A stretch of 41,222 nucleotides of DNA from Oscillospiraceae bacterium (GCA_015064095.1 SVSW01000009.1:1-41222); one strand, 5' to 3'; counted from the stretch's first letter, positions 31,580-41,038 are shown. Notes: generated from the sequence alone by a model not told the origin. Made by a program: numbers and translations.

Positions 31580-34345
31580 ATGGGACTTATTAACGCCATT
31601 TTCGGCACATACAGCGCGCGACAGATAAAAAAGATCAAAAAGCTCGCAAATAGGATTGAGGAGCTTGCACCGATATATAAAAATATGACGAACGCGGAGC
31701 TTCGCGCGTGTACTGATAAATTAAAGGACAGGCTTGCCGGCGGCGAAACAATGGAGGACATTCTGCCCGATGCTTTTGCACTTGTTCGCGAGGCGGACGA
31801 CCGCGTGCTCGGCAAGCGCCCGTTCCACGTTCAGCTTCTCGGCGGCATAATCTTACATCAAGGCAGGATCGCCGAAATGAAGACAGGTGAGGGAAAGACC
31901 CTTGTTGCAACCATGCCGGCATATCTTAATGCGCTCACCGGCAAAGGGGTGCACATTGTTACGGTCAACGATTATCTCGCGCGCCGCGACAGTGAGGAAA
32001 TGGGTCGTGTTTATGAATTTCTCGGGCTCACGACCGGGCTAGTCGTTCACGGACAGACGCAAGCGGAAAAGCAAGCGGCATATAATGCCGACATAACATA
32101 CGGTACAAATAATGAATTCGGTTTCGACTATCTGCGCGACAACATGGTCATATACAAGGACGATATGGTTCAGCGCGGACACGCATTTGCCATTGTTGAC
32201 GAGGTTGACTCCATACTTGTAGATGAGGCGAGAACTCCTCTTATCATCTCTGGCGCAGGCGAGGAATCAACGGATCTTTACGATAAGGCAAACAAATTCG
32301 TGTCAAGGCTCAAAAAGCTCGTTATCAAGGAGCTTGATGAAAAAGAGGAGCTTGACGATATAGATGCTGATTACATTATAAAAGAAAAGCAGAAAAGCGC
32401 GGTCCTCACGCCTAAGGGTTCAAAGAAAGCCGAGGCGTTTTTCGGCGTTGAAAATTTCAGCGATCCCGAAAATGCGGAGCTTGCGCATCATGTCAATCAG
32501 GCTATCCGCGCACACGGTATTATGCACCGCGACGAGGATTACGTTGTTAACGAAAGCGGAGTTATAATAGTTGACGCTTTCACAGGCCGTCTTATGCCGG
32601 GACGCCGTTATTCAAACGGTTTACATCAGGCTATCGAGGCAAAGGAAAACGTTAAGATCCAAAAGGAAAACCGCACGCTTGCAACCATAACCTTCCAAAA
32701 CTATTTCAGAATGTACGGAAAGCTTTCGGGCATGACTGGTACGGCATTGACTGAGGAAGAAGAATTCCGCGAGATCTACGGGCTTGATGTCGTTGAAATT
32801 CCAACCAACCGTCCAATGATAAGAAAGGACAGACCCGACAGCGTCTATAAAAACAAAAAGGGGAAATATGACGCAATTGTGCGCCAGATCAAGGAGTGCC
32901 ACGAAAAGGGGCAGCCCGTGCTTGTCGGCACTATAACTATTGATAAATCCGAGGAGCTCTCCTCAAAGCTCAAACGAAACGGAATACCTCACAATGTGCT
33001 CAATGCCAAGTATCATGAGCGCGAAGCGGAGATCGTCGCACAGGCAGGCCGCTTCGGCGCTGTAACAATATCAACTAACATGGCAGGGCGCGGAACAGAT
33101 ATAATGCTCGGCGGCAACCCCGAGTACATGGCTAAGGCAGATATGCGCAAAATGGAGATCGCAGATGACCTTATAGCAATAGCGACCGGAACTGCCGAGA
33201 TCGATGACGAGAATGTAAAAGAGGCAAGAAGAATATATGCCGAGCTTTATGAAAAGCACAAAAAAGAGATAGCACCGGAAGCAGAAAAGGTCCGCGAGGC
33301 AGGCGGTCTCTTTATACTCGGAACCGAACGCCATGAGAGCCGACGTATTGACAATCAGCTTCGCGGACGTTCAGGCCGTCAAGGTGACCCCGGTGAATCA
33401 AGATTCTATCTTTCTCTTGAAGATGATCTTATGCGCCTTTTCGGCAGTGAGAGAATGATGGGCTTTGTTGACCGAATGGGACTTGATGACGACACGCCCA
33501 TCGATGCCGCAATACTTTCAAACTCGATCGAAAGCGCGCAAAAACGCATAGAAGATCAAAACTTCAAGCGCCGTAAATATGTTCTTGCATATGACGATGT
33601 TATGAATCAGCAAAGAACCGTTATTTATAAGCAACGCCGTTCTGTGCTTGATGGTGAGAACATCACGGAAATGATACAGAATATGATCAAGGATACGATC
33701 ATTTCGACAGTTGATTCTTACACTCGCGGCGACAATGCTGCGGATTGGGATCTTGACGGACTTCGCAGCAATTATCTCGGACTTATTTGCTCTGAAAATG
33801 ATTTCCGTTACGATGAAAATGAATTAAAAAAGCTTGACCGTGATGATATTATAGATGAGCTTGCAGATCGTGCGATAAATCTTTATCACGAAAAAGAGGA
33901 GCTTTTCGGTGCGGATACCTTCCGCGAGGTTGAGCGCTCCGTTCTGCTTCGAAACGTTGACCGCCAGTGGATGGATCACATTGACGGTATGGACGATCTT
34001 AAAGAAGAGATCGGACTTCAGGCTTATGCACAGAGAAACCCGATAAATGAATACCGCATCGTCGGTGCTGATATGTTTGATGCTATGATAGCCGAGATCA
34101 GAGAGGGAACTGTGAGAACCATACTTTCCGTTGTCCCCCGTTCCTCGGTTCAAAGAGTTCAGCTCGTAAAGCAGAGCTCGGCAGGGCTTGCCGGTGAAGC
34201 GGCACGCAAAAAGACAGTTCAAAGGCCCCAAAAGCCCAAAGGCGTGACGATATCCGGCAAAGAAAAGATTGGGCGTAACGAGCCTTGCCCTTGCGGTTCG
34301 GGTAAAAAATATAAGAATTGTTGTGGCATAAATACGGGTAAATAA
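31580..34345 (+). CDS. secA: Preprotein translocase ATPase SecA
   Basis: Motor that pushes unfolded preproteins through SecYEG. 921 aa. N-terminal [19 protein letters not shown], Walker A in [12 protein letters not shown] (about 101-112), DEAD-like [15 protein letters not shown] (from 207), helicase motifs [10 protein letters not shown] and [11 protein letters not shown], and the C-terminal zinc-binding SecB/lipid motif [14 protein letters not shown]. The linker before the tail is short. The longest frame begins at 31568, but the ATG at 31580 has GGAGG 5 nt upstream and gives the normal N-terminus. It heads a unit with two membrane proteins and probably the Asn/Gln-rich gene and pcrA. Confidence 0.97.
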   Translation: MGLINAIFGTYSARQIKKIKKLANRIEELAPIYKNMTNAELRACTDKLKDRLAGGETMEDILPDAFALVREADDRVLGKRPFHVQLLGGIILHQGRIAEMKTGEGKTLVATMPAYLNALTGKGVHIVTVNDYLARRDSEEMGRVYEFLGLTTGLVVHGQTQAEKQAAYNADITYGTNNEFGFDYLRDNMVIYKDDMVQRGHAFAIVDEVDSILVDEARTPLIISGAGEESTDLYDKANKFVSRLKKLVIKELDEKEELDDIDADYIIKEKQKSAVLTPKGSKKAEAFFGVENFSDPENAELAHHVNQAIRAHGIMHRDEDYVVNESGVIIVDAFTGRLMPGRRYSNGLHQAIEAKENVKIQKENRTLATITFQNYFRMYGKLSGMTGTALTEEEEFREIYGLDVVEIPTNRPMIRKDRPDSVYKNKKGKYDAIVRQIKECHEKGQPVLVGTITIDKSEELSSKLKRNGIPHNVLNAKYHEREAEIVAQAGRFGAVTISTNMAGRGTDIMLGGNPEYMAKADMRKMEIADDLIAIATGTAEIDDENVKEARRIYAELYEKHKKEIAPEAEKVREAGGLFILGTERHESRRIDNQLRGRSGRQGDPGESRFYLSLEDDLMRLFGSERMMGFVDRMGLDDDTPIDAAILSNSIESAQKRIEDQNFKRRKYVLAYDDVMNQQRTVIYKQRRSVLDGENITEMIQNMIKDTIISTVDSYTRGDNAADWDLDGLRSNYLGLICSENDFRYDENELKKLDRDDIIDELADRAINLYHEKEELFGADTFREVERSVLLRNVDRQWMDHIDGMDDLKEEIGLQAYAQRNPINEYRIVGADMFDAMIAEIREGTVRTILSVVPRSSVQRVQLVKQSSAGLAGEAARKKTVQRPQKPKGVTISGKEKIGRNEPCPCGSGKKYKNCCGINTGK

Positions 34346-34346
34346 T

Positions 34347-35045
34347 ATGGGATTCGGTACACTTTTTGTCGGATATATACTGACTTATTTATTCGTTCTG
34401 ACTCCCTTTGGCTACTTATTTGAGCTTGTCGGCTCGGCTCTCATGCTTTATGCTATGACAAAGCTGACGGAATACAATAAAAATTTCAGATATTCGTTTT
34501 TTGCGGCGATACCGGTTGTGTTGATCGCGCTGTTTTCGTCCGTGATAAATTCGGTCGATATGCTTGGAGTTACCTTTATACCGCCAGAGATGCTTATTTT
34601 GGTAGTTGCATATGCAAAAGCGGTGTTTAATCTCTTGTTTCATATTGCCTTGCTCACGGCGGTTGCCGATATAGCGCGTGAAACGGGGTGCGGAAAGATA
34701 AGAACCGCGGCATACCGAAATTTGATAATTTATGCGTTTTATTTTGTTCTTTTCATTGTGTCGAATCTATCTGTGATTCAAGCAAATGAAACCGCATATT
34801 CCTTGATTGCGCTTGCGGGAAATATATTCTGGCTTGCTTGGGTAATACTCAACGGAACTATGCTTTATTCCTGTTATATGCGAATTTGTGACGAAAACGA
34901 TACGGAAATGAAGGCAAAAACCTCGCGTTTTTCCTTTATCAACAAATTTCGCGAGGAATTTGACCGCAGGGAAAACAAGGCTCGTGAAGCCGATCGCCGC
35001 TTTTATAAAGAAAAGAAAACAAAAAAGGAAAAAAAGAAAAAATAA
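34347..35045 (+). CDS. Uncharacterised six-helix membrane protein downstream of secA
   Basis: I do not recognise a named family. 232 aa with about six membrane helices; helix 1-2 region reads [27 protein letters not shown] (long conserved-looking pattern beginning near residue 21), and the C-terminus is a highly charged tail ending [12 protein letters not shown]. It begins 1 nt after the secA stop, so it is coupled to secA, and ends 10 nt before a second membrane protein with a similar helix-loop pattern. The ribosome site is weak (GGGTAA). No catalytic motif is seen. Confidence 0.82.
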   Translation: MGFGTLFVGYILTYLFVLTPFGYLFELVGSALMLYAMTKLTEYNKNFRYSFFAAIPVVLIALFSSVINSVDMLGVTFIPPEMLILVVAYAKAVFNLLFHIALLTAVADIARETGCGKIRTAAYRNLIIYAFYFVLFIVSNLSVIQANETAYSLIALAGNIFWLAWVILNGTMLYSCYMRICDENDTEMKAKTSRFSFINKFREEFDRRENKAREADRRFYKEKKTKKEKKKK

Positions 35046-35055
35046 AGGAGTAGGT

Positions 35056-36465
35056 ATGGATAATTTAGCGAATAAACCGCAAAAAAAGGCTCGCACCTTG
35101 GGCTTTGCCATGATCATTGCATCGTTTGCGTTTTATTTTCTGCCGGATATGGCGCTGATAGACTTCTTTCCGGACATCATAGGCTATATTCTCCTCTCAA
35201 TCGGGATTTCAAAGCTATCTTACTTAAACGATACGATCGACGATGCTCGTAAGCTGTTCTTCAGAATGATATTCATAGGAGCCGGCAAATTAGTTGCGAT
35301 CTTCATAACGTTCAGCACGGGAAGCGCTGAGGAGCAAGCGTCACTTATGCTTCTTATGATCTTCGTTTTTGCGCTTTTGGAATCATTTACTTTGATACCG
35401 GCGTATATCAAGCTTTTCGAAGGACTCATATATCTCGGCACACGCCATGACGGCTCCGCTGTCTTTGCAAAAAAGAAAGAATTTGATACGAAAAATGTTT
35501 CCGAAAGACTAAAACGTTTCACCGTGATTTTTGTCGTAGTGAAAAATCTTTGCCTGTTTTTTCCGGAAACAGCGGCACTGTCAACTACGGACAATATAAA
35601 TCCGAACAAGATAGCAATGTATGAGTTCATTCCGCATTTTCGCGTTATAGGTATGATAGTATCGCTTGTTTTCGGAATCATTTGGTTCACGAAAACCGTA
35701 AAATATTTCAGATCCGTCAGACGCGACAAGCAGTTTTTAAATTTTTTGCTTGACCGTTACAATACCGAAATACTGCCAAATTACAAGATCTTCGCAGAAA
35801 GGAAGATCGGACTTGCCTGCATCTTCTTCATTATTGCATCTGCCGTCGCCGTTGATTTTTATATAGACGGAAATAACGGATATAATATCATTCCCGATAT
35901 TATGGTTTCTGTCGCGGTATTTATAGGAATACTAATAATTAAAAGTTATATAACGAAAAAGCTTTTGTGGGCATCGTTGTCATCTTGCGGGGTTTATGCA
36001 GTTGTCACATCGGTAAACTGGAGGATAATATCTGATTTTTCGTACAGATATACGGCGCACCACGTAAAAACCGATAAAGAAGCCAATGATATGTGGAAAT
36101 TCCTCGTGGGCATGTCGGCTTTTGAGGCTGTTTGCTTTATTATACTCATTGTAACAGTAATGTTGATCTTTATAAGGATCATAAACGAACACACGGGATA
36201 TGTTGTCGAGCATAATACGATAGATCCGAAAGTTAAGCTTACAGAGCTTCGCACATCACTTAAAAAGCCGCTTTATATATCGCTTGTGCTTGCATTGGTT
36301 GCCGCCTCGGCAGGCGTATTCCGAGTTTTTATGTTCATGCAAACAACAGAGCTTGCAGATTCATCATGGGTGATCGAGACATTGATAACAGGTGTTTTCG
36401 CCATAGCTTTCTCAATAGCGATTGCGCGTGTTAAAGAAGAAGTCCGCGAAAAATATATGTACTGA
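35056..36465 (+). CDS. Uncharacterised polytopic membrane protein with an internally repeated IPDI motif
   Basis: Family not recognised. 469 aa, roughly ten membrane helices. Residues 37-54 (FFPDIIGYILLSIGISKL) resemble residues 278-295 (IIPDIMVSVAVFIGILII), so the protein may be an internal duplication; the same pattern appears as [20 protein letters not shown] in its upstream neighbour. The two halves are linked by a cytoplasmic charged segment (about 128-155). The frame is open upstream to 34960, but the ATG at 35056 has AAAGGAG 5 nt upstream and is chosen. Function unknown; no enzymatic motif visible. Confidence 0.82.
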   Translation: MDNLANKPQKKARTLGFAMIIASFAFYFLPDMALIDFFPDIIGYILLSIGISKLSYLNDTIDDARKLFFRMIFIGAGKLVAIFITFSTGSAEEQASLMLLMIFVFALLESFTLIPAYIKLFEGLIYLGTRHDGSAVFAKKKEFDTKNVSERLKRFTVIFVVVKNLCLFFPETAALSTTDNINPNKIAMYEFIPHFRVIGMIVSLVFGIIWFTKTVKYFRSVRRDKQFLNFLLDRYNTEILPNYKIFAERKIGLACIFFIIASAVAVDFYIDGNNGYNIIPDIMVSVAVFIGILIIKSYITKKLLWASLSSCGVYAVVTSVNWRIISDFSYRYTAHHVKTDKEANDMWKFLVGMSAFEAVCFIILIVTVMLIFIRIINEHTGYVVEHNTIDPKVKLTELRTSLKKPLYISLVLALVAASAGVFRVFMFMQTTELADSSWVIETLITGVFAIAFSIAIARVKEEVREKYMY

Positions 36466-36524
36466 TAAATAATTTCTCCCGATATTGCAAATAATTATTT
36501 TGTAATAAATAAAGGAGGAAAGTT

Positions 36525-36632
36525 ATGCAGAACAACAACCAAAACCAGAACCAGCAGAACAAGAATCAGCAGAATAACAACCAGAACAAGAATCAGAATC
36601 AGCAGAAAAAAGACAATAAAAAAGAGCAATAA
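36525..36632 (+). CDS. 35-residue Asn/Gln-rich low-complexity protein
   Basis: A short frame from ATG to TAA encoding almost only Asn and Gln, with Lys: it begins MQNNNQNQNQQNKNQQ and ends KKDNKKEQ. It is preceded by AAAGGAGG, a perfect ribosome binding site, at 6 nt. It has no hydrophobic residues, so it is expected to be soluble and disordered. The composition recalls small spore-coat or gamma-type acid-soluble proteins, but no specific similarity can be claimed. It lies between the membrane-protein gene and pcrA, and is followed by a strong hairpin at 36639-36667. Confidence 0.7.
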   Translation: MQNNNQNQNQQNKNQQNNNQNKNQNQQKKDNKKEQ

Positions 36633-36638
36633 AGAATA

Positions 36639-36667
36639 TCCGCCGTCCGACTATGTCGGACGGCGGA
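36639..36667. other. Perfect 13-bp hairpin without a U tract between the Asn/Gln-rich gene and pcrA
   Basis: TCCGCCGTCCGAC (36639-36651), TAT, GTCGGACGGCGGA (36655-36667). In the direction of transcription it is followed by A residues, not U, so it is not a classic terminator. It may protect or separate the upstream message, or act as an attenuator for pcrA. Confidence 0.75.
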
Positions 36668-36680
36668 AAAAGGGTAGAAA

Positions 36681-39068
36681 ATGCAAGATCTAAAAAAAAG
36701 ATACATAAACGCCAAAAGGGCGCTTTTTGATATATATTACGGCGATCTAAATGAGATGCAGCGTGCCGCGGTCTTTCGCACCGAAGGACCGCTTCTCGTG
36801 CTTGCAGGAGCCGGCAGCGGAAAGACGACCGTTCTTGTTCGCCGCATAGCTTATATAATAAAATACGGTAACGCATATTATGATGAAAGCATACCGTACG
36901 GGCTCACGGAGGAGCGCGTTGCGGCTCTCGAAGCGGCAAAGAATCTCGCAAAAGCGGAAATCGAAGATATATTGCCGGAATTTATAAAATCTCCGTGTCC
37001 GCCGTGGAGAATGCTTGCTATCACATTTACAAACAAAGCGGCAAATGAAATCAAATCAAGGCTTGCCGCTGCGTTTTCCGATGAAAGCATTTCATCTGAA
37101 ATATGGGCAGGAACTTTCCATTCGATCTGCTTGCGTATCTTGCGTTCGCATTATGAGCTTTGCGGACTGCGCAGCGGGTTTACGATCTATGACACAGATG
37201 ACACAAAAAAAGCAATACAGAGTGCCATGCGAGAGCTTAACATAGATGAAAAAATGCTGCCTATAAAGACCGTAACCTCGCAAATAAGCAAGGCAAAGGA
37301 AAAGCTCCTTTCCCCAGAAGCCTTTACCGCACAGGCGTCGGGAGATTTCAGAATGGAGCAGATCGCCAAAATTTATAAAAAATATGAGGCGCGAATGGAG
37401 GCCTCAAATGCGCTCGATTTTGATGATATAATACTGCGCACCGTTGAGCTTTTGCGTGACAACACCGAGGTGCGCGAGCGTTATGCCGGTCGTTTCCTTT
37501 ACGCAAGCGTCGATGAATTCCAGGATACAAACACCGCGCAATTTATGCTGACGGCATTGCTTTCGGGAACGCATCGAAATCTCATGGTCGTGGGTGATGA
37601 CGATCAGAGTATTTACCGTTTCCGCGGCGCAACCGTTGAAAATATACTCGGATTTGATCAAACTTATACCGATGCCAAGGTCATAAAGCTTGAGCAAAAT
37701 TACCGCTCAACGCAAAACATTCTCGATGCTGCGAACAGCGTGATTGCTCATAACGGCAGCCGTCACGGGAAAACGCTTTGGACGGAAAACGGATCAGGAG
37801 AGAAGATACATATAAGAAAGCTTGACAATCAAGATCAAGAGGCTCGCCATATTGTCGAAACGATCGGTAGCATGGTTTCGTCCGAAGGAAGAAAATACTC
37901 CGATTTTGCCGTGCTTTACCGTATGAATGCACAATCAAACGCACTTGAAACCGTTTTTGCCAAAAGCGGTCTTCCGTATCGCGTACTTGGTGGAACACGC
38001 TTTTCGGATCGCAAGGAAATACGCGATATCGTAGCATATCTTCAGCTTATTAACAATCACGCGGACCGCGAAAGACTGCTCCGTATCATAAACGAGCCGC
38101 GCCGCAAGATAGGCGATAAAACGCTTGAGGCGATAGCCAAGATTGCGGCAGAGCAGAGAACGGATATGTTTTCCGTTATAGAAACGGCAGATAAATATCC
38201 GGCACTTTCAAGAAGTGCTGATAATCTACTGTCATTTGCACGTCTTATAAATGAGCTTTCGGATCTTGCAAAAAGCACGTCAATAGATGAGCTTGTCCGT
38301 CAAACTCTTGACCGTTCGGGTTACAGACAAATGTGGATCGATGCAGGTCCTGCAGAAAAAGACAGGCTTGATAACCTCGACGAGTTTATTTCCGGCGTTA
38401 TAGAGTATCAAAACCGCACCGAAGAGCCGACACTCACGGGATTTCTTGAGGAGACCTCGCTCGTTGCAGATGTCGACCGTTACGATGAAACCGCAGATGC
38501 CGTTGTGCTTATGACAGTTCACAGTGCAAAGGGGCTTGAGTTCCCGATAGTATTTATCCCCGGCATGGAGGACGGTATTTTCCCCGGAATGGCTGCAGCG
38601 CTCGACAACCGTGAGCTTGAAGAAGAAAGAAGACTTGCTTATGTTGCCATAACCCGCGCAAAGGAACAGCTTTTTATACTTTGCACCGCAACGCGAATGA
38701 TGTTCGGCAGAACGCAAGCAAATCCGCCGTCACTTTTCCTTGGTGAAATACCTGAGGCACTCATTGATAAAAAGACCGTCTCTCGTTTTGGTGAACGTTC
38801 AGCACCGCAGGTAAAGGTATATTACAGCGAAGGAAGACCCACCGCACAAAGCATGGGCGGAAATATAACAGTTAACAAAAAACCGAATGTGACTTCGGGT
38901 GTTGCCGCGTTTGATGTTGGTGATACGGTGTCGCATATGTCGTTCGGCACGGGTGAGATAATTTCGGTCAAGAAAATGGGCTCAGATACGCTTTATGAAA
39001 TAGTCTTTGACAAGGTCGGGACTAAAAAGCTGATGGGAACCTACGCAAGATTAAAGAAAATAAAATAA
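36681..39068 (+). CDS. pcrA: ATP-dependent DNA helicase PcrA/UvrD
   Basis: Superfamily 1A 3'-5' helicase for excision repair and clearing RNA polymerase and recombination intermediates. 795 aa. Q motif LNEMQRAAV, Walker A GAGSGKT (43-49), motif Ia TFTNKAANEI, motif II DEFQD (278-282), motif III GDDDQSIYRFRG (305-316), motif IV/V VVLMTVHSAKGLEFP, motif VI ERRLAYVAITRAKEQL. About 45 extra residues lie between Walker A and motif Ia (KYGNAYYDESIPYG...), seen in some Clostridia homologues. The C-terminus has the RNA-polymerase-binding Tudor-like end (FDVGDTVSHMSFGTGEI). Ribosome site is modest (AGGG). Ends at a strong terminator. Confidence 0.96.
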   Translation: MQDLKKRYINAKRALFDIYYGDLNEMQRAAVFRTEGPLLVLAGAGSGKTTVLVRRIAYIIKYGNAYYDESIPYGLTEERVAALEAAKNLAKAEIEDILPEFIKSPCPPWRMLAITFTNKAANEIKSRLAAAFSDESISSEIWAGTFHSICLRILRSHYELCGLRSGFTIYDTDDTKKAIQSAMRELNIDEKMLPIKTVTSQISKAKEKLLSPEAFTAQASGDFRMEQIAKIYKKYEARMEASNALDFDDIILRTVELLRDNTEVRERYAGRFLYASVDEFQDTNTAQFMLTALLSGTHRNLMVVGDDDQSIYRFRGATVENILGFDQTYTDAKVIKLEQNYRSTQNILDAANSVIAHNGSRHGKTLWTENGSGEKIHIRKLDNQDQEARHIVETIGSMVSSEGRKYSDFAVLYRMNAQSNALETVFAKSGLPYRVLGGTRFSDRKEIRDIVAYLQLINNHADRERLLRIINEPRRKIGDKTLEAIAKIAAEQRTDMFSVIETADKYPALSRSADNLLSFARLINELSDLAKSTSIDELVRQTLDRSGYRQMWIDAGPAEKDRLDNLDEFISGVIEYQNRTEEPTLTGFLEETSLVADVDRYDETADAVVLMTVHSAKGLEFPIVFIPGMEDGIFPGMAAALDNRELEEERRLAYVAITRAKEQLFILCTATRMMFGRTQANPPSLFLGEIPEALIDKKTVSRFGERSAPQVKVYYSEGRPTAQSMGGNITVNKKPNVTSGVAAFDVGDTVSHMSFGTGEIISVKKMGSDTLYEIVFDKVGTKKLMGTYARLKKIK

Positions 39069-39070
39069 CA

Positions 39071-39108
39071 AAAAAGCGCACCTCTCTGAATGGAGAGGTG
39101 CGTCTTTT
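39071..39108. terminator. Terminator after pcrA, convergent with the DUF1294 gene
   Basis: CGCACCTCTC / TGAATG / GAGAGGTGCG, 10-bp stem, preceded by an A run and followed by TCTTTT. Confidence 0.88.
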
Positions 39109-39119
39109 GATTTTTCGAA

Positions 39120-39383
39120 TTACAACAAACGGATAAGCCAATCTACGGCGAATATAACGCAGAGGCCAAGGAAATTAACGATCCAAAAATACCAATGCTT
39201 TGTTTTGTGACGGAAAACCACCATACCGAGCAAAGCTCCGATAGCACCCCCGAAAAATCCGAACCCGAGAAGCACAGACTCTTTTATGCGCCATTTGCGG
39301 TGCTTTGCCTTGGATTTGTCAATTCCGTATAAAAAGAATGTAATAAGGTTAACAACAACGAGATATATTGTAAAATAATACAT
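39120..39383 (-). CDS. DUF1294 family small membrane protein
   Basis: 87 aa with three to four membrane segments. The family motifs YGIDKSKAKHRKWRIKE (about 19-35) and LLGFGFFGGAIGALLGM followed by FRHKTKH are clear. DUF1294 proteins are widespread and of unknown function; they are sometimes fused to cold-shock domains. The frame extends to 39452, but the ATG at 39383 follows AAAGGAG at 5 nt and lies downstream of a consensus promoter, so it is chosen. Confidence 0.9.
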   Translation of the reverse strand: MYYFTIYLVVVNLITFFLYGIDKSKAKHRKWRIKESVLLGFGFFGGAIGALLGMVVFRHKTKHWYFWIVNFLGLCVIFAVDWLIRLL

Positions 39384-39416
39384 TTTTGCTCCTTTCATTG
39401 CTATTATATATAAAAT

Positions 39417-39445
39417 ATTATACCGATTTTGCCCGTTTATGTCAA
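39417..39445 (-). promoter_or_regulatory. Consensus promoter of the DUF1294 gene
   Basis: Minus strand TTGACA (39445-39440), 17 nt, TATAAT (39422-39417). Confidence 0.88.
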
Positions 39446-39471
39446 GAATCATAGAAAAATAGTTTTAACTA

Positions 39472-39500
39472 TTGAAAAAATTTTTTCATTATGATATAAT
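39472..39500 (+). promoter_or_regulatory. Promoter of the PTS EIIC-like gene
   Basis: TTGAAA (39472-39477), 17 nt, TATAAT (39495-39500), about 31 nt before the ATG. The longest open frame starts inside this promoter, which supports the later start at 39532. Confidence 0.82.
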
Positions 39501-39531
39501 ACTTTCCAATAAATTACTATCGGAGGCAAAA

Positions 39532-40629
39532 ATGAAAAACAAAAAATTCGGAGAATTTATTAAAACAAAAGCAAAGCTTTATTTTATTGACGCCATGAGT
39601 GCTATGGCGCAAGGACTTTTTGCTTCATTGCTTATCGGAACGATATTCAAAGCACTCGGAATGATTCCCGTTCAGGGCTTTGATGTGTTGACACAGATCG
39701 GTGCCGGGGCACAGGCAGTCGCAGGGCCTGCAATGGCTGTTGCCATCGCAGTCGCGCTTAAAGCGCACCCTCTCGTCGTATATACTTGTGCCTATGTTGG
39801 CTATCTTGCAAATTCGTTTGGTGGAGCAGGCGGACCTCTTGCCGTTCTGTTTATAGCGATTGCCGCTGCGGAGATTGGTATGCTCGTATCTAAAAAGACT
39901 AAGGTTGATATACTTGTAACCCCGTTTGTGACCCTTTTCGTCGGCGGAATACTCAGCATATTCTGCGCACCTTACATAGGTCAGCTAGTTGGGCTTATTT
40001 CAAAGCTGATTGCGTTTGCAATGACCCAGCAGCCGTTTGTTATGGGACTTATAGTTTCGGTTATTGTCGGCGTTGCGCTCACGCTTCCGATAAGCTCTGC
40101 GGCTATCTGCGCGGCTCTCGGTCTTTCGGCACTTTCGCCTGCCGCGATTGAAGATCCCTCGATGGCTATCGGTCTTGCCATGGCGGGTGGCGCGGCTGTT
40201 GCCGGCTGCTGCGCACAGATGGTTGGATTTGCGGTCATGAGCTTCAAAGAAAACAAGTGGGGCGGCCTTGTTTCGCAGGGAATAGGAACGTCTATGCTTC
40301 AAATGCCGAATATAATCAAAAATCCCCGTATTTGGATACCTGCAACTCTCACATCAGCTATAACGGGACCTCTTGCAACCTGCGTTTTCTCCATGCAGAT
40401 GTACGGAGATGCGATAAACTCCGGAATGGGTACTTGCGGCTTGCTCGGACCTATCGGAATCATTCTCGGTTGGTTCAGCGGAAGCTATCCTGTCACCGTA
40501 GGCTTTATGGATTGGCTCGGACTTGCGCTGATATGCTTCATTCTTCCTGCCGTTCTTTCACTCGCTTTCAGCGAGCTGCTTTACAAGATAGGTTGGATCA
40601 AAAAAGGCGATCTTACATTACCTCAGTAA
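39532..40629 (+). CDS. PTS EIIC-like membrane transporter (PTS_EIIC_2 type)
   Basis: 365-aa membrane protein with about ten helices of the predicted phosphotransferase IIC family of the EIIC_2 type. Seen: FIDAMSAMAQGLFASLLIGTI near the N-terminus, HPLVVYTCAYVGYLANSFGGAGGPLAV, LPISSAAICAALGLSALSPAA and NKWGGLVSQGIGTSMLQMPNI. No EIIA or EIIB gene or domain is nearby, so phosphorylation coupling, if any, uses partners elsewhere. GGAGG is 5 nt before the ATG. Substrate unknown. Single-gene unit; no clear terminator directly after it. Confidence 0.88.
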   Translation: MKNKKFGEFIKTKAKLYFIDAMSAMAQGLFASLLIGTIFKALGMIPVQGFDVLTQIGAGAQAVAGPAMAVAIAVALKAHPLVVYTCAYVGYLANSFGGAGGPLAVLFIAIAAAEIGMLVSKKTKVDILVTPFVTLFVGGILSIFCAPYIGQLVGLISKLIAFAMTQQPFVMGLIVSVIVGVALTLPISSAAICAALGLSALSPAAIEDPSMAIGLAMAGGAAVAGCCAQMVGFAVMSFKENKWGGLVSQGIGTSMLQMPNIIKNPRIWIPATLTSAITGPLATCVFSMQMYGDAINSGMGTCGLLGPIGIILGWFSGSYPVTVGFMDWLGLALICFILPAVLSLAFSELLYKIGWIKKGDLTLPQ

Positions 40630-40639
40630 ATAGAAAAGC

Positions 40640-40735
40640 ACCTGCAAATGTGTGGTTCTCATAAGGATGTTTGATTTTTCCTTGTAGGGAGCGGCGTCCT
40701 CGACGGTCCAAAAAGGCATAATTGCTCCGCAAAAA
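40640..40735. repeat. Probable dispersed intergenic repeat fragment
   Basis: The segment around TAGGGAGCGGCGTCCTCGAC (from 40686) resembles a repeat I associate with intergenic regions of Clostridia genomes. No open frame. I cannot verify copies from this window alone. Confidence 0.35.
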
Positions 40736-40744
40736 ACAAATAAT

Positions 40745-40776
40745 TAACCCCGACAGATTAAAGTCTGTCGGGGTTA
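40745..40776. terminator. Terminator for the Cys-rich gene (and possibly the PTS gene)
   Basis: TAACCCCGACAGA / TTAAAG / TCTGTCGGGGTTA, perfect 13-bp stem. The leftward side has ATTATTTGTTTTTT, the rightward side GCTATTATT, so it works best for the minus-strand gene. Confidence 0.78.
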
Positions 40777-40780
40777 GCTA

Positions 40781-41038
40781 TTATTGACGATCATTTTCTT
40801 TCCATTTGAACATTTCTTTGAAATCATTGTAACAAGTAGGACATATCCAATAGTAATTATCTTCTGTCGTATATCCCTCATGTAGTGTGTCGGGATAATC
40901 GGAAAATTTCTCCCAACAAAACTCGCAATGATCGTGATCCCATTCTTTCTTGGGTGCTCTCCATTTGCGAAAATATAATGTTTTGCCTGATAAATAATCT
41001 TTTTGACCTCTTAATCTCCAATCATCCTTATCTATCAC
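40781..41038 (-). CDS. Small Cys-rich (zinc-ribbon-like) protein of unknown function
   Basis: 85 aa. Two CxxC pairs, HCEFCWEKF (about residues 37-45) and WICPTCYNDF (about 64-73), would form a single zinc site. Aromatic and acidic residues are frequent (GYTTEDNYYW). The N-terminus is MIDKDDWRLRGQKDYLSGKTLYF. I recall similar short hypothetical proteins in Clostridia but no function. Start is GTG with AAGGAGA about 8 nt upstream. It ends at its own terminator and lies next to a transposase remnant. Confidence 0.8.
   Translation of the reverse strand: MIDKDDWRLRGQKDYLSGKTLYFRKWRAPKKEWDHDHCEFCWEKFSDYPDTLHEGYTTEDNYYWICPTCYNDFKEMFKWKENDRQ

Noticed and set aside
36639-36667. Terminator of the secA unit
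   Set aside because: The hairpin is strong but has no U tract in the transcription direction, so it is reported as an unexplained structure.
39472-39531. N-terminal extension of the PTS EIIC-like protein
   Set aside because: The extra 20 codons overlap the promoter boxes; GGAGG directly precedes the ATG at 39532.
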